A model generated the notes under the pieces. That model had not been told where the DNA came from. It ran no database searches and worked only from the letters and a program-made list of their open reading frames with translations. The translations under genes were made by a program, and so were the position numbers. A stretch of 64,000 nt of DNA, taken from contig PAPT01000039.1 of the NCBI GenBank assembly GCA_002708995.1, positions 23,889 to 87,888 on the forward strand, read 5' to 3'. Below are positions 9,634 to 18,246 of this stretch, piece after piece. This stretch comes from Geminicoccus sp. (GTDB lineage: Bacteria; Pseudomonadota; Alphaproteobacteria; UBA7985). Each line of letters opens with the position of its first letter. The stretch's first letter is position 1.

Positions 9634-10593
9634 TCAGAATCTGAAAGCGAAGCCGATGTTTCCGTTGAGATCGGTGGACTCACCGCGTTCAACGACCCAC
9701 GGAGAAGCCGCCGCGTCGTGCAGCAACTGGGTCACCCCGACCTTGCCCTGAAGCTCGAAATTGCGGCTCAGCGGCAGCACCAGACCGGCCCCAACGCCCA
9801 TGGATTTCAGCCCCGCCGACGCGGTGAAGGCATCCAGACCCGAGGCCGCAGCCTCGCTCGCCGAGATGCCGAAATGCTGGTTCATATAGGCGTCATCGGC
9901 AATGGTCACGTCTGCCCGAAAGGCCAAGTCGACGTTACGGCCCCCGCCCAGACGACCCAGCGGCGTGTAAAACGTCATACCGAACTGCGCCTCGTAGCCC
10001 TCACGCGGGTTCTCGAACAGCTCGGGCGCCCAGACCTGCCCCAGCACCTTCACGTCGACGGACAGGGTTTCGACCCCGGCGCTGCCCCAGGCACCGGCCG
10101 TGATGGACGGGAGCAGGCGGTCGAGGCCCTCGCGCGGTCCTTCAGCCTTGATCTCAGGGAGCAGATTGCCGGCAATACCCAACTTCAGCATCGGCATATC
10201 CAGCAGTGGGATGTCGATCGAGCCCATGGTCTGCAGCGGCGAGCGAGCGCTGAAACCGTTGCTGTAGTCCGAGGCCAGCCCGTAGTTCGGGATCAAGTCC
10301 CCCGAGCCTTCGAAACTCGGCTTGATGCCGACGACCAGACCCAGCGGGCGACCGCGCAGGAAACCCGGCACCCACGGCGCGGTGTTGTTGTTGCTCGGCA
10401 CCGGATTGAGGTCGAAGGCCGGGTCGCGCAGGGTCACGGTCTGCGCGCTGGCGGGAGTGCTGAGCGCCATGGCCAGCGCCGCCAGCCCGACAAAGGCTCC
10501 GCTGCACACCAGATTCGAGGGAGCCCGGGAGACCAAGGCACGGCGACAGAAGCGGAAAAAAATGCTGTTTTGCAACGCGTTAAAACTATTCAC
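9634..10593 (-). CDS. MipA/OmpV family outer-membrane protein
   Basis: About 319 residues, predicted outer-membrane beta-barrel. It has an N-terminal signal peptide with a hydrophobic core (AFVGLAALAMALSTPASAQ), and ends in GFAFRF, an aromatic C-terminus used for barrel insertion. The C-terminal half matches the MipA pattern: an F-G-I-S segment (NQHFGISASEAAASGLDAFT), then GLKSMGVGAGLVLPL, then a final block with SPWVVERG. No ATG precedes the signal peptide. I chose GTG at 10593 because GGAG lies six bases upstream; the frame continues to 10626. MipA was first described as a scaffold for murein enzymes; the role here is unknown. It is transcribed toward nuoG. Confidence 0.8.
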   Translation of the reverse strand: MNSFNALQNSIFFRFCRRALVSRAPSNLVCSGAFVGLAALAMALSTPASAQTVTLRDPAFDLNPVPSNNNTAPWVPGFLRGRPLGLVVGIKPSFEGSGDLIPNYGLASDYSNGFSARSPLQTMGSIDIPLLDMPMLKLGIAGNLLPEIKAEGPREGLDRLLPSITAGAWGSAGVETLSVDVKVLGQVWAPELFENPREGYEAQFGMTFYTPLGRLGGGRNVDLAFRADVTIADDAYMNQHFGISASEAAASGLDAFTASAGLKSMGVGAGLVLPLSRNFELQGKVGVTQLLHDAAASPWVVERGESTDLNGNIGFAFRF

Positions 10594-10660
10594 ACACGGC
10601 TCCAGTACCCGATTGACCCCGCGCACTGGCTCAACCCCGAAGAATCAAGCTCAGCCCAGT

Positions 10661-10707
10661 CCAGCCCCGCCTTCCTTGGCCCGCAAACCGGGCTGAATTG
10701 GGGCTGG
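10661..10707. other. Nested inverted repeat between the MipA-like gene and the flavoenzyme gene
   Basis: Outer perfect 8-bp arms, CCAGCCCC (10661-10668) and GGGGCTGG (10700-10707), enclose an inner 5-bp stem GCCCG/CGGGC (10679-10683 and 10689-10693). There is no T-run on either strand, so it is not a standard intrinsic terminator. It could be an mRNA-processing or stabilising hairpin between two same-strand genes. Confidence 0.45.
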
Positions 10708-10727
10708 TCAGGCTCCTGCGGCCAAAA

Positions 10728-13205
10728 TCAGGCACGCAGGTGCTCGTTGTTGGGGTCAAAGGGGCTGTGCGGGATGATCTTCGCCGGGCGCAGGCCGTCG
10801 AGCACGCGGATGTAGCAGGACGCGCCCACCTCAGCCCGCTCGGCATCCATGTAGCCCAACAGCAGCGACTTGTTGACGTAGTGACCGAAGCCGCCCGCCG
10901 TGCCGCGTCCCACGACTTTATCGCCCATGATGATCGGCTCGTTGCCGAAGCAGTCCGCGTCATCAGCATCGACTTCAATGGTGACGTAGCTGAGCTTGGC
11001 GCCGTCGGCGCTTTCCTGCGCCAGCGCATCGCGGCCGATGAATTCGCCCTTGTTCATGCGCACGAACGGGCTCAGGCCCGCCTGCAGGATCGAGTTCTCG
11101 GCGTTCAGATCGGTGCCCCACATGCGGTAGGATTTCTCCAGCCGCATCGAATCCATAGCGCGCAGGCCGACCAACTGGATGTCGTACTTCTTCCCCGCTT
11201 CCATGATCGCGTCGTAGAGGTGGAGCTGGTACTCGATCGGGTGGTGCAGTTCCCAGCCCAGCGAGCCGACGAAGTTGACCCGCAGCGCCCGGACCTTGGG
11301 CGCGAAGCCGACGGTCATTTCCTTGGCCGTCAACCACTTGAAGCCCTCGTTGGAAACGTCGCCATCGGCGAGCTGCTCGAGCAGACGGCGGGCATCAGGC
11401 CCAGCGAGCACGAACACGCCGTACTGGGTGGTGACATCGTTGATGTAGACCGAGCCGTCCTTGGGCGCGGACTTGAGCAGGTAGTCGAGGTCATAGTCGT
11501 GCGCCGCGCCGCCGGAGATGGCGTAGAAGCGCTCGCCCAGCTGCCCATCGGTGAGCTTGGTGATGGTGAATTCCGAGCGCACCGAACCGCTGCGGTTCAG
11601 GGCGTGGGCGAGGCGGACCGACCCCTGCTTCTGCGGGATCGCGTTGGCGACCAGCCCGTCGAGGAAGCCGCGTGCGCCGGGGCCTTCGATCTCGAACTTG
11701 GAGAAGCCGGAAAGCTCCAGCAGCCCGACCCGCTCGCGCATGCCCATGACCTCGCGCTTGACCGGCTCCCACCAGTTCGAGCGGCGGTAGGAGTAGGTAT
11801 CGCTTGGCTCTTCGCCGTTCCGGGCAAACCAGTTCGGGCGTTCCCAGCCGAAGCGCGCGCCCATGACCGCGCCGGCGTCCTTGAGACGCTGGTGGCAGGG
11901 GACGGTCCGTGCTTCACGGCCCGCAGGGCGTTCTTCCATGGGGAAGTGATTGACGAAGACGTGGCTGTAGGCCTCTTCGTTTTTGAGCTTGGTAAAGTGC
12001 TTGGTGACTACTCCGAAACGGCGTGGATCGACGCCGATCATGTCCACCGTGGGTTCGCCGTCGACGATCCAGTTAGCCAGCTGCCAGCCCGCACCGCCTG
12101 CGGCCGTAACGCCGAAGGAGTGGGCTTCGGAAATCCACATGTTGGGGATGCCAAAGGCCGGTCCGACCATGGGGTTGCCGTCGGGGGCGTAGGAAATTGG
12201 GCCGTTGACGATCTGCTTGATACCACCGTTTTCGAACGACGGCACCCGCTCCATGCAGGTTTCGACGTGGGGAATGAGGCGCTCGAGATCGCCCTCGAAC
12301 AGGTCTTTTTCGAACCAGTCCGGCACACCGTCGGCGAAGCGCGCCGGGGCGCCCTCCTCATAGGGGCCCAGGATCCAGCCACCGCGTTCCTCGCGCAGGT
12401 ACCAGGAGCTGTCGGACTGACGCAGCACGGGCAGCTCCTTGTTGCCCTGCGCGCGGTAGTCGACCAGCACCGGGTCTTCACCGGTCACAATGTACTGGTG
12501 CTCGACCGGGATCGCCGGGATTTCCAGCCCGACCTTGAGCGCGGTTTCGCGCGCGTAGTTGCCGGTGGCACAGATGACGTGCTCACAAGTGATGGTGCCG
12601 GTCTCTTCGGGGTTGTCGTAGGACTGGTAAGTGATGACCCACTCGCCCGCGTCCGTGCGCTCCATATCGGTCATGACCGTGCGCTGGAAGATCTGCCCGC
12701 CCATGGCGCGCGCGCCCTTGGCCAGCGACTGGGTGAGGTCCACCGGTGCGATGTGACCATCAGAGGGGTGCCAGAGCGCGCCAACCAGACCGTCGGTGTT
12801 GATCAGCGGCCACAGGTTCTTGATTTCCTCGACCGTCAGCATGTGGCTTTCCACGCCGATGGTGTCCGCGGTGCAGCGGTACCAGTGGTACTCGTCCATC
12901 CGCTGCTTGTTCATGGCCAGGCGCAGGTTACCGGTGTTGTGGAAGCTCACCGCCTGCCCGGTTTCATCCTCGAGGGTGCGGTAAAACTCGACCGAATACT
13001 GGTGCAGCTGGCCGACCGAATAGGACACGTTGAACAGCGGCAGCAGCCCCGCAGCGTGCCAGGTCGACCCGGCCGTCAGCTCCGTGCGCTCGAGCAGGAC
13101 GCAGTCACCCCAGCCTTTTTTGGCCAGATGGTAGAGGGCCGATACGCCGACGACGCCTCCGCCGATAACAACGACGCGGGCCGTGCTTGGGATACCAGAA
13201 GCCAT
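10728..13205 (-). CDS. FAD-dependent dimethylglycine/sarcosine dehydrogenase-like protein with GcvT domain
   Basis: 825-residue two-domain enzyme. Residues about 8-375 form a DAO-type FAD domain (VVVIGGGVVGVSALYHLAKK; GSTWHAAGLL, where His50 matches the histidine that binds FAD covalently in dimethylglycine dehydrogenase). A short linker follows, and then from about residue 430 a GcvT-type aminomethyltransferase domain that should bind tetrahydrofolate. The family oxidises N-methyl groups of dimethylglycine or sarcosine and passes the one-carbon unit to folate. The exact substrate cannot be read from sequence. An AAGGTGA ribosome site precedes the ATG. A divergent transporter gene starts 131 nt away. 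Confidence 0.85.
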   Translation of the reverse strand: MASGIPSTARVVVIGGGVVGVSALYHLAKKGWGDCVLLERTELTAGSTWHAAGLLPLFNVSYSVGQLHQYSVEFYRTLEDETGQAVSFHNTGNLRLAMNKQRMDEYHWYRCTADTIGVESHMLTVEEIKNLWPLINTDGLVGALWHPSDGHIAPVDLTQSLAKGARAMGGQIFQRTVMTDMERTDAGEWVITYQSYDNPEETGTITCEHVICATGNYARETALKVGLEIPAIPVEHQYIVTGEDPVLVDYRAQGNKELPVLRQSDSSWYLREERGGWILGPYEEGAPARFADGVPDWFEKDLFEGDLERLIPHVETCMERVPSFENGGIKQIVNGPISYAPDGNPMVGPAFGIPNMWISEAHSFGVTAAGGAGWQLANWIVDGEPTVDMIGVDPRRFGVVTKHFTKLKNEEAYSHVFVNHFPMEERPAGREARTVPCHQRLKDAGAVMGARFGWERPNWFARNGEEPSDTYSYRRSNWWEPVKREVMGMRERVGLLELSGFSKFEIEGPGARGFLDGLVANAIPQKQGSVRLAHALNRSGSVRSEFTITKLTDGQLGERFYAISGGAAHDYDLDYLLKSAPKDGSVYINDVTTQYGVFVLAGPDARRLLEQLADGDVSNEGFKWLTAKEMTVGFAPKVRALRVNFVGSLGWELHHPIEYQLHLYDAIMEAGKKYDIQLVGLRAMDSMRLEKSYRMWGTDLNAENSILQAGLSPFVRMNKGEFIGRDALAQESADGAKLSYVTIEVDADDADCFGNEPIIMGDKVVGRGTAGGFGHYVNKSLLLGYMDAERAEVGASCYIRVLDGLRPAKIIPHSPFDPNNEHLRA

Positions 13206-13336
13206 GGCAATTTCACCTTTTTGAGTGACACGAAGGGTTGGCTATGGTCCTTAACACCAGTTGGACCCCTTCGCCCAGAGGCTTTGCGTCGCTGTTCTTT
13301 CAGACTGCGCCGTCTGCTCTGACCCGGAAAATATCG

Positions 13337-14242
13337 ATGGCTGTACCCGCCCAGAATTTTCTCGTCGGGATGGGATTCATGATCACGGCCACCATTTTCT
13401 GGTCGGGTCTGGATGCATCCGCGAAATACCTCGTCGACCTGCGCGGCATGCCGCCGCTGCTGGTGGTCTGGGTGCGCCTGAGCGCGGGTCTGGTCACGTC
13501 GTACTTTCTTGGCGCGCTGATGGAGCGCCGCTGGGATATCTGGCGGGTCAATCGGCCCTTGAGACAGTTCTGGCGCTCGTTCTGCATGGCGGGTACGACG
13601 GTCTGCAACTTCACCGCGCTGGGTCACCTGCCGGTAACCACCACCATCTCCATTTTCTTCGCCGCGCCGCTGATCATTGCGGCGCTGTCGCAATTCGTTC
13701 TCGGCGAGCGGGTCGGGCGCATGCGCTGGACGGCAATTCTGGTCGGCTTCTGCGGGATCGGGGTGATCATGCAGCCCTGGGGCGACGGCTTCTCGCCGTG
13801 GATGCTGTGCTCGGTCGGTGCGGCGACCTTCTTTGCGCTGATGCAGCTTTCCACCCGACAGCTCGCCGGACACGACAGTGCGGGTTCGGCCGTGTTCTAC
13901 ACCACCGCCGTCGGGGCCATCGCGCTGACGCCGGTGATCTTCTTCGTCGATGGACAGCTGGTCGGCCCGGGTAACAACGCCGGCTGGGCGCTCCTGATCC
14001 TCGTCGGCGGGATATTCGGGACCGGCGGGCACGTCTTCAACGTGCTGGCCATGCACTACGCCGGGCCGGTGCGGGTGGCGCCGTTCTTCTTCTTCTCGAT
14101 CATCTGGATGATCATCTTCCAGACCCTGTTCTTCGGCGGAAACATCGACCCGCTGACGCTGGTTGGGGCGAGCATCGTCATCGCCAGCGGCCTGTTCGTA
14201 TTCTGGCGCGAAGCGCGCGCGAGCAGGCTCGGGCGCAGCTGA
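13337..14242 (+). CDS. DMT superfamily (EamA) transporter
   Basis: Inner-membrane protein of about 301 residues with roughly ten hydrophobic segments arranged as two EamA repeats. The first repeat starts at FLVGMGFMITATIFWSGLDA and the second near PWMLCSVGAATFFALMQLST. The frame is open upstream to 13238, but the N-terminal extension is not hydrophobic, and the ATG at 13337 puts the first helix near the start. It is divergent from the flavoenzyme gene, so the two may share control and the transporter may move an amine or metabolite; this is inference. It converges with the next gene 10 nt away. Confidence 0.85.
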   Translation: MAVPAQNFLVGMGFMITATIFWSGLDASAKYLVDLRGMPPLLVVWVRLSAGLVTSYFLGALMERRWDIWRVNRPLRQFWRSFCMAGTTVCNFTALGHLPVTTTISIFFAAPLIIAALSQFVLGERVGRMRWTAILVGFCGIGVIMQPWGDGFSPWMLCSVGAATFFALMQLSTRQLAGHDSAGSAVFYTTAVGAIALTPVIFFVDGQLVGPGNNAGWALLILVGGIFGTGGHVFNVLAMHYAGPVRVAPFFFFSIIWMIIFQTLFFGGNIDPLTLVGASIVIASGLFVFWREARASRLGRS

Positions 14243-14252
14243 CCGGATCAGA

Positions 14253-14879
14253 TCAGATCAGGCCCCAGCGGCGCATCTCGGCGCGGCTCATCCAGTAAAT
14301 GTCCTCGGACGGGGCCGCCTCGACCTGAAAGTCGTAGAAGCCTGGATCGACCCCCAGATCGCGATAGATGTCGCGGTAGACCCGCTCGAGCCGCGCGGGG
14401 ATGTCGTCTGGGGAGGAATAGACCGCGCCCTGCCACGTCTGGGACCAGGCGTGAACCCCGACCTGCCCACCCGGCTCCACGGTGCGCCCGACCCCGCCGA
14501 GAAACAGCATGACCCCGCCCGAGGCGATGCGGCCGTTGCCGGGAACCAGCGTGTTCCAGCCCTGAGCGCGCAGAAAGCGGGTCGCTGCCTGGGTGTCCAC
14601 CAGATCGAATGTGCCGGGGATATCGGTCAGCACCAGCGTGCGCACGCTGGGATAGGCGCGCGCCAGTCGGCGCAGTTTGCAGTTCGCCTCCCCCATCATG
14701 GTGCCGCGGAGATACGCCACATCGCTGCCATCTGGCACGGCTATCATCAGACTATCCAGCGGCGCCTCACACTGGCTGCGCTGTTGCGTCCAGCTCACGA
14801 GCCCATAGACCGCCGCCAGCCCCAGGCCGGCGAGGATCAGAAACTCGAAGGGTCGGAATGCAAAGGGTCTTCGTGCCAT
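14253..14879 (-). CDS. Membrane-anchored ClpP-like (COG3904-type) protein
   Basis: About 208 residues. The N-terminus has one transmembrane or signal-anchor helix (FEFLILAGLGLAAVYGLVSW). The rest resembles the Clp-protease/crotonase-fold periplasmic proteins of COG3904, with NGRIASGGVMLFLGG (serine in the nucleophile region) and GGQVGVHAWSQ (histidine), then WMSRAEMRRWGLI at the end. Catalytic activity is not established for this group. The frame extends far upstream to 15440, but that part overlaps the opposite-strand CesT-like gene and shows no homology, so I start at the ATG at 14879. Confidence 0.68.
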   Translation of the reverse strand: MARRPFAFRPFEFLILAGLGLAAVYGLVSWTQQRSQCEAPLDSLMIAVPDGSDVAYLRGTMMGEANCKLRRLARAYPSVRTLVLTDIPGTFDLVDTQAATRFLRAQGWNTLVPGNGRIASGGVMLFLGGVGRTVEPGGQVGVHAWSQTWQGAVYSSPDDIPARLERVYRDIYRDLGVDPGFYDFQVEAAPSEDIYWMSRAEMRRWGLI

Positions 14880-15044
14880 GGCCTGCAGATGGGGCTTCCT
14901 TCCCCCGTCGGCAAGCGCCAGCGCTGCGCTGCACCCAGCAGCGGTTGAGCCCGCCACCGGGCGTTGCATGAGTCCGCAGAATGTGCGACGCAGGCGCCAA
15001 AGCCACAGGAATTGAAGCACCGCTTCAGAGCACCGGAGACCCGA

Positions 15045-15485
15045 ATGAGCTACCCATCCCCTGCACACGCTCTTGCCGCCATCGCCAAAGAGCTCGGTGC
15101 AGAAGGCCTGCAATTCGATGAAACTGGGCTTGCCCGCATCAACATCGGCAAGAACGTCGTCGTCGCCTTCGGGCAGGGCGTGCGAAGTGATTGCCTCGAT
15201 TTTCTCGCTGAAATCCCGCTGAAGATCGACCAGCTGAGCAAGGAAACCGCCTGTCAGCTGCTGCTGGAGAACTTCCGCACCGGGGGGCCGGGCCTGCCGA
15301 GCTTCAGCATCAACCCCTCCGACGGCTCGGTGCTGATGACCAACAGTCTGCCGGTGCACCGCCTCAGCATCGAGGAAATCATGGACAGCTTCCGGCGCTT
15401 CACCGCCGTGGTGGTCCACTTCAACGGCGAGGGCCTGCACCAGCTACGCGAGGGGAGCACCCCCGACGATGCAACCATCAACTGA
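15045..15485 (+). CDS. CesT/Tir-type chaperone-like protein
   Basis: 146-residue small acidic protein resembling the CesT family (type III secretion chaperone fold). The pattern is an N-terminal helix (PAHALAAIAKELGAEGLQFD), central strands, a helix with CQLLLENF, strands around SINPSDGSVLMTNSLPVHRL and a final amphipathic helix (IEEIMDSFRRFTAVVVHF). No type III secretion gene is present in the window. It ends 15 nt before kdsA on the same strand, so it may be the first gene of the Kdo operon. The assignment rests on pattern and length; treat the function as unknown. Confidence 0.6.
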   Translation: MSYPSPAHALAAIAKELGAEGLQFDETGLARINIGKNVVVAFGQGVRSDCLDFLAEIPLKIDQLSKETACQLLLENFRTGGPGLPSFSINPSDGSVLMTNSLPVHRLSIEEIMDSFRRFTAVVVHFNGEGLHQLREGSTPDDATIN

Positions 15486-15500
15486 CCGTCCGGCCGGGCC

Positions 15501-16349
15501 ATGAGCGTCGACCTCGGCCCCTTTGCCATCGGCGGCGGCCAGCCGCTGGTGCTGATCGCCGGACCCTGTCAGGCGGAATCGCCAGAGGCTATGGCAGCAA
15601 TCGCCGCCGCGCTTGACCAGATCGCCACCCGTCTCGACCTGCCGCTGATCTTCAAAGCCTCCTTCGACAAGGCCAACCGCACCAGCGCTGACGCCCCGCG
15701 CGGCATGGGCTTGGACGCGACCCTGCGCGCCTTCGACGGCATCCGCCGCAGGACCGGGCGCCCGGTCCTTACCGACGTGCACCTACCCGAGCACTGCGCG
15801 CGCGTCGCCGAGGTCGTTGACGTGCTGCAGATCCCGGCCTTCCTGTGCCGCCAGACCGACCTGCTCGAAGCCGCCGCCCGCACCGGCCGCGCCCTGCATA
15901 TCAAGAAGGGGCAGTTTCTCGCGCCCTGGGACATGGAGCACGTCGCGGCCAAGTGCGCAAACGCCGGCAACCAGCGCCTGATCCTGTGCGACCGCGGCAC
16001 CAGCTTTGGCTACAACACGCTGGTCAGCGACTTTCGCGGCCTGCCGACCATGCGGGCGCTTGGCTACCCCGTGACCTTCGACGCCACCCATTCGGTGCAG
16101 CAGCCCGGTGGACAGGTTGGGCGTTCCGGCGGGCAGCGGGAGTTTGTCCCCACCCTCGCCCGCGCGGCGGTGGCAGTCGGTGTCGACGGCCTGTTCATCG
16201 AGACCCACCCCGACCCCGATGCAGCGCTGTCCGACGGCCCGAACATGGTGCCGCTGGCGCATATGGCGGCGCTGCTCGAAGACCTGCTGACCATCGACGC
16301 CGTCGCCCGGTCACGGCCGGCGGATCGTCTGGATCTGAGCACGTGGTAA
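15501..16349 (+). CDS. kdsA: 3-deoxy-8-phosphooctulonate synthase
   Basis: 282 residues, cytoplasmic. It condenses arabinose 5-phosphate with phosphoenolpyruvate to form Kdo 8-phosphate for lipopolysaccharide. Family motifs: LIAGPCQAES near the N-terminus, FKASFDKANRTS, PVLTDVH, IPAFLCRQTDLL, HIKKGQFLAPWDM, CDRGTSFGYN and FDATHSVQQPGG. It is the first of three overlapping Kdo genes: the next gene begins before its stop. Confidence 0.97.
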   Translation: MSVDLGPFAIGGGQPLVLIAGPCQAESPEAMAAIAAALDQIATRLDLPLIFKASFDKANRTSADAPRGMGLDATLRAFDGIRRRTGRPVLTDVHLPEHCARVAEVVDVLQIPAFLCRQTDLLEAAARTGRALHIKKGQFLAPWDMEHVAAKCANAGNQRLILCDRGTSFGYNTLVSDFRGLPTMRALGYPVTFDATHSVQQPGGQVGRSGGQREFVPTLARAAVAVGVDGLFIETHPDPDAALSDGPNMVPLAHMAALLEDLLTIDAVARSRPADRLDLSTW

Positions 16350-17134
16350 AGGCGGTGATCATCGTCCCGGCGCGGATGCAAGCCAGCCGCTTCCCAGGCA
16401 AGATGCTGGCGCCGCTCGCCGGTCGCCCAGTGGTAGCCTACACCGTGCAGGCCGCCTGCGCCGTCGCCGGGGTCGAGGCCGTCTACGTCGCCACCGACGA
16501 CGCGCTGATCGCCGAAGCCGCCAGAACCGCCGGGGTCCGGTCGCTGATGACCGATCCGGCCTGCCGCAACGGCACCGAGCGCGTGGCTCAGGCCTACGCC
16601 GCCCTGACCGCCGAGGGCCTGCAGGCCGACGTGATCATCAACCTGCAGGGTGATGCACCCCTGACCCCCGCGTGGGTGGTCGAGGACATCATCGCCGCCT
16701 TCGACGACCCGGCGGTCTCCGTCGCCACCCCGGTAGTGCGCTGCACGCCCGAGACCCTCGCCCACTTCCGCGCAGACCGTGCGCGCGGGCAGGTCGGCGG
16801 CACCACGGCCGTGATCAGCGCCAGCGGCCGCGCCCTGTATTTCTCCAAGGAAGTCCTGCCCTTTGACGGCCAGTCCGGGGGCATGGACGTCTGGCACCAC
16901 GTCGGCCTCTACGCCTTCCGCCCCGCAGCGCTAGCCGACTACGCCCGCCTTCCCCAAGGGCCGCTGGAGACTACCGAAGGCCTCGAACAGCTGCGCTTCC
17001 TCGAAAACGACCTGCCCGTGCGCTGCGTCCCGGTGGAGAGCCGCGGCTTCCGGTTCTGGGAGGTCAACAATCCTGAAGACATCGCCCGGATCGAGGCATT
17101 GCTGTCGGAGAAGGGTGACCCCAATGGCCTCTGA
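16343..17134 (+). CDS. kdsB: 3-deoxy-manno-octulosonate cytidylyltransferase
   Basis: 263 residues. It activates Kdo as CMP-Kdo for transfer to lipid A. Motifs: IIVPARMQASRFPGKML (nucleotide binding), YVATDDALIAEAA, NGTERVAQAY, INLQGDAPL, ALYFSKEVLPF (where many orthologues read ALYFSR), HVGLYAF and FWEVNNPEDI. The conserved N-terminus follows GTG at 16343 directly, so the start is GTG, overlapping the kdsA stop by seven bases. The reading frame itself is open from 15845, inside kdsA; that part is a shadow. Confidence 0.95.
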   Translation: MVKAVIIVPARMQASRFPGKMLAPLAGRPVVAYTVQAACAVAGVEAVYVATDDALIAEAARTAGVRSLMTDPACRNGTERVAQAYAALTAEGLQADVIINLQGDAPLTPAWVVEDIIAAFDDPAVSVATPVVRCTPETLAHFRADRARGQVGGTTAVISASGRALYFSKEVLPFDGQSGGMDVWHHVGLYAFRPAALADYARLPQGPLETTEGLEQLRFLENDLPVRCVPVESRGFRFWEVNNPEDIARIEALLSEKGDPNGL

Positions 17135-18206
17135 GCGGGCTGAAACCGGGTCCGCCGCGGCAGCGCTTGAGACCGGGCGTCGGGTCATCCGCGCCGAACG
17201 CGCCGGGCTGGACGCGCTGGCCGACAGCCTCGACCCCGCCTTTGCTGAAGCTGTGGCGCTGATCGGCGGGGCCACGGGGCGGCTGATTGTCTGCGGGGTC
17301 GGCAAATCCGGTCACGTCGCGCGGAAGGTTTCCTCGACCTTCGCCAGCACCGGCACGCCGTCGTTCTTCCTGCACGCTGCCGAAGCCGGGCACGGCGACC
17401 TCGGCATCATCGGCTCAGGCGACGCGGTGCTGATCCTGTCCAACTCGGGCCAGTCGCGGGAACTGCTGCCGGTGCTGCAATTCATCCAGCGCCGGGGCCT
17501 GCCGCTGATCGCGGTTACCAGCGACGCGGGCTCCGATCTGGCGCAGGCCGCTGGATGCCTGCTGCGGCTGCCGCCGGTCGCCGAAGCCGACCCGGCCATC
17601 CCTGCCCCCACGACATCCGCGCTGCTGATGCTGGCGCTGGGCGATGCGCTCGCCGCCGCGCTGTGGCATGGGCGCGGATTCAGCGCCGATGATTTCTCCC
17701 GCCTGCACCCCTCCGGTCGCCTTGGCGCAGCGCTGGCCCGGGTCGGCGACCTGCTCGACGGCCTGCCCCCGGCGCCGCAAGTGGCCCTTGAGGCCAGCCT
17801 GCGCGAGATTGCCGAAGCGATCACGCGGGGCGGTCTGGGCTGCGCGCTGGTGACTGATCGCGACACTGCCCCCAACACCGCCCCCAACAGCCGGGCCGCC
17901 ACCGGGGCCGACACCATTGCCGCCGCTGTCACCGGGCTGATCACCGACGGCGACCTGCGCCGCGCGCTGCTGCGCGATCCGCCGCGCGTAGGCGAGGCCG
18001 CAGTGTTGGCGCGAGACATCATGACCCGCGACCCGCTGACCCTCGATGCCGGGCAGAGCGCCGCCTCGGCACTGGCGCTGATGGAGCAGCGGCAGATTTC
18101 CCAGCTGGTGATCACCGGTCACGGCGAGCCGGAGTCCGGATCCGCGCGAGAGCATGGGCCTACCATCCTGCACCTGCAGCGCCTGCTGCGCGCGCAGGTC
18201 GCCTGA
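17124..18206 (+). CDS. kdsD: Arabinose-5-phosphate isomerase (KpsF/GutQ family)
   Basis: About 360 residues. It interconverts ribulose 5-phosphate and arabinose 5-phosphate, the substrate of KdsA. An N-terminal SIS domain (VCGVGKSGHVARKVSSTFAS, ILSNSGQSREL) is followed by LHPSGRLGAAL and two CBS repeats (the second near DIMTRDPLTLDAGQS). A low-complexity insert (DTAPNTAPNSRAATGADT) interrupts the first CBS repeat. I prefer the ATG at 17124 to the GTG at 17115, because GGAGAAGG lies at a proper distance. It overlaps kdsB by 11 bases. Together kdsA-B-D supply CMP-Kdo from ribulose 5-phosphate except for the phosphatase KdsC. Confidence 0.94.
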   Translation: MASERAETGSAAAALETGRRVIRAERAGLDALADSLDPAFAEAVALIGGATGRLIVCGVGKSGHVARKVSSTFASTGTPSFFLHAAEAGHGDLGIIGSGDAVLILSNSGQSRELLPVLQFIQRRGLPLIAVTSDAGSDLAQAAGCLLRLPPVAEADPAIPAPTTSALLMLALGDALAAALWHGRGFSADDFSRLHPSGRLGAALARVGDLLDGLPPAPQVALEASLREIAEAITRGGLGCALVTDRDTAPNTAPNSRAATGADTIAAAVTGLITDGDLRRALLRDPPRVGEAAVLARDIMTRDPLTLDAGQSAASALALMEQRQISQLVITGHGEPESGSAREHGPTILHLQRLLRAQVA

Positions 18207-18246
18207 GGCGCACCTCACCCCACCAAACTTCGGCCTCTTTAAGCGC

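Noticed and set aside
10698..13322. Very long plus-strand ORF (874 codons)
   Set aside because: It runs antisense to the flavoenzyme gene, and its composition is the Asp/Val/Arg-rich mirror of a GC-rich gene; no motif is present.
14880..15440. N-terminal extension of the ClpP-like gene
   Set aside because: It lies opposite the CesT-like gene, has no homology, and a transmembrane start at 14879 is better.
15045..15485. Type III secretion locus
   Set aside because: Only a chaperone-like protein is present; no apparatus or effector gene is visible.
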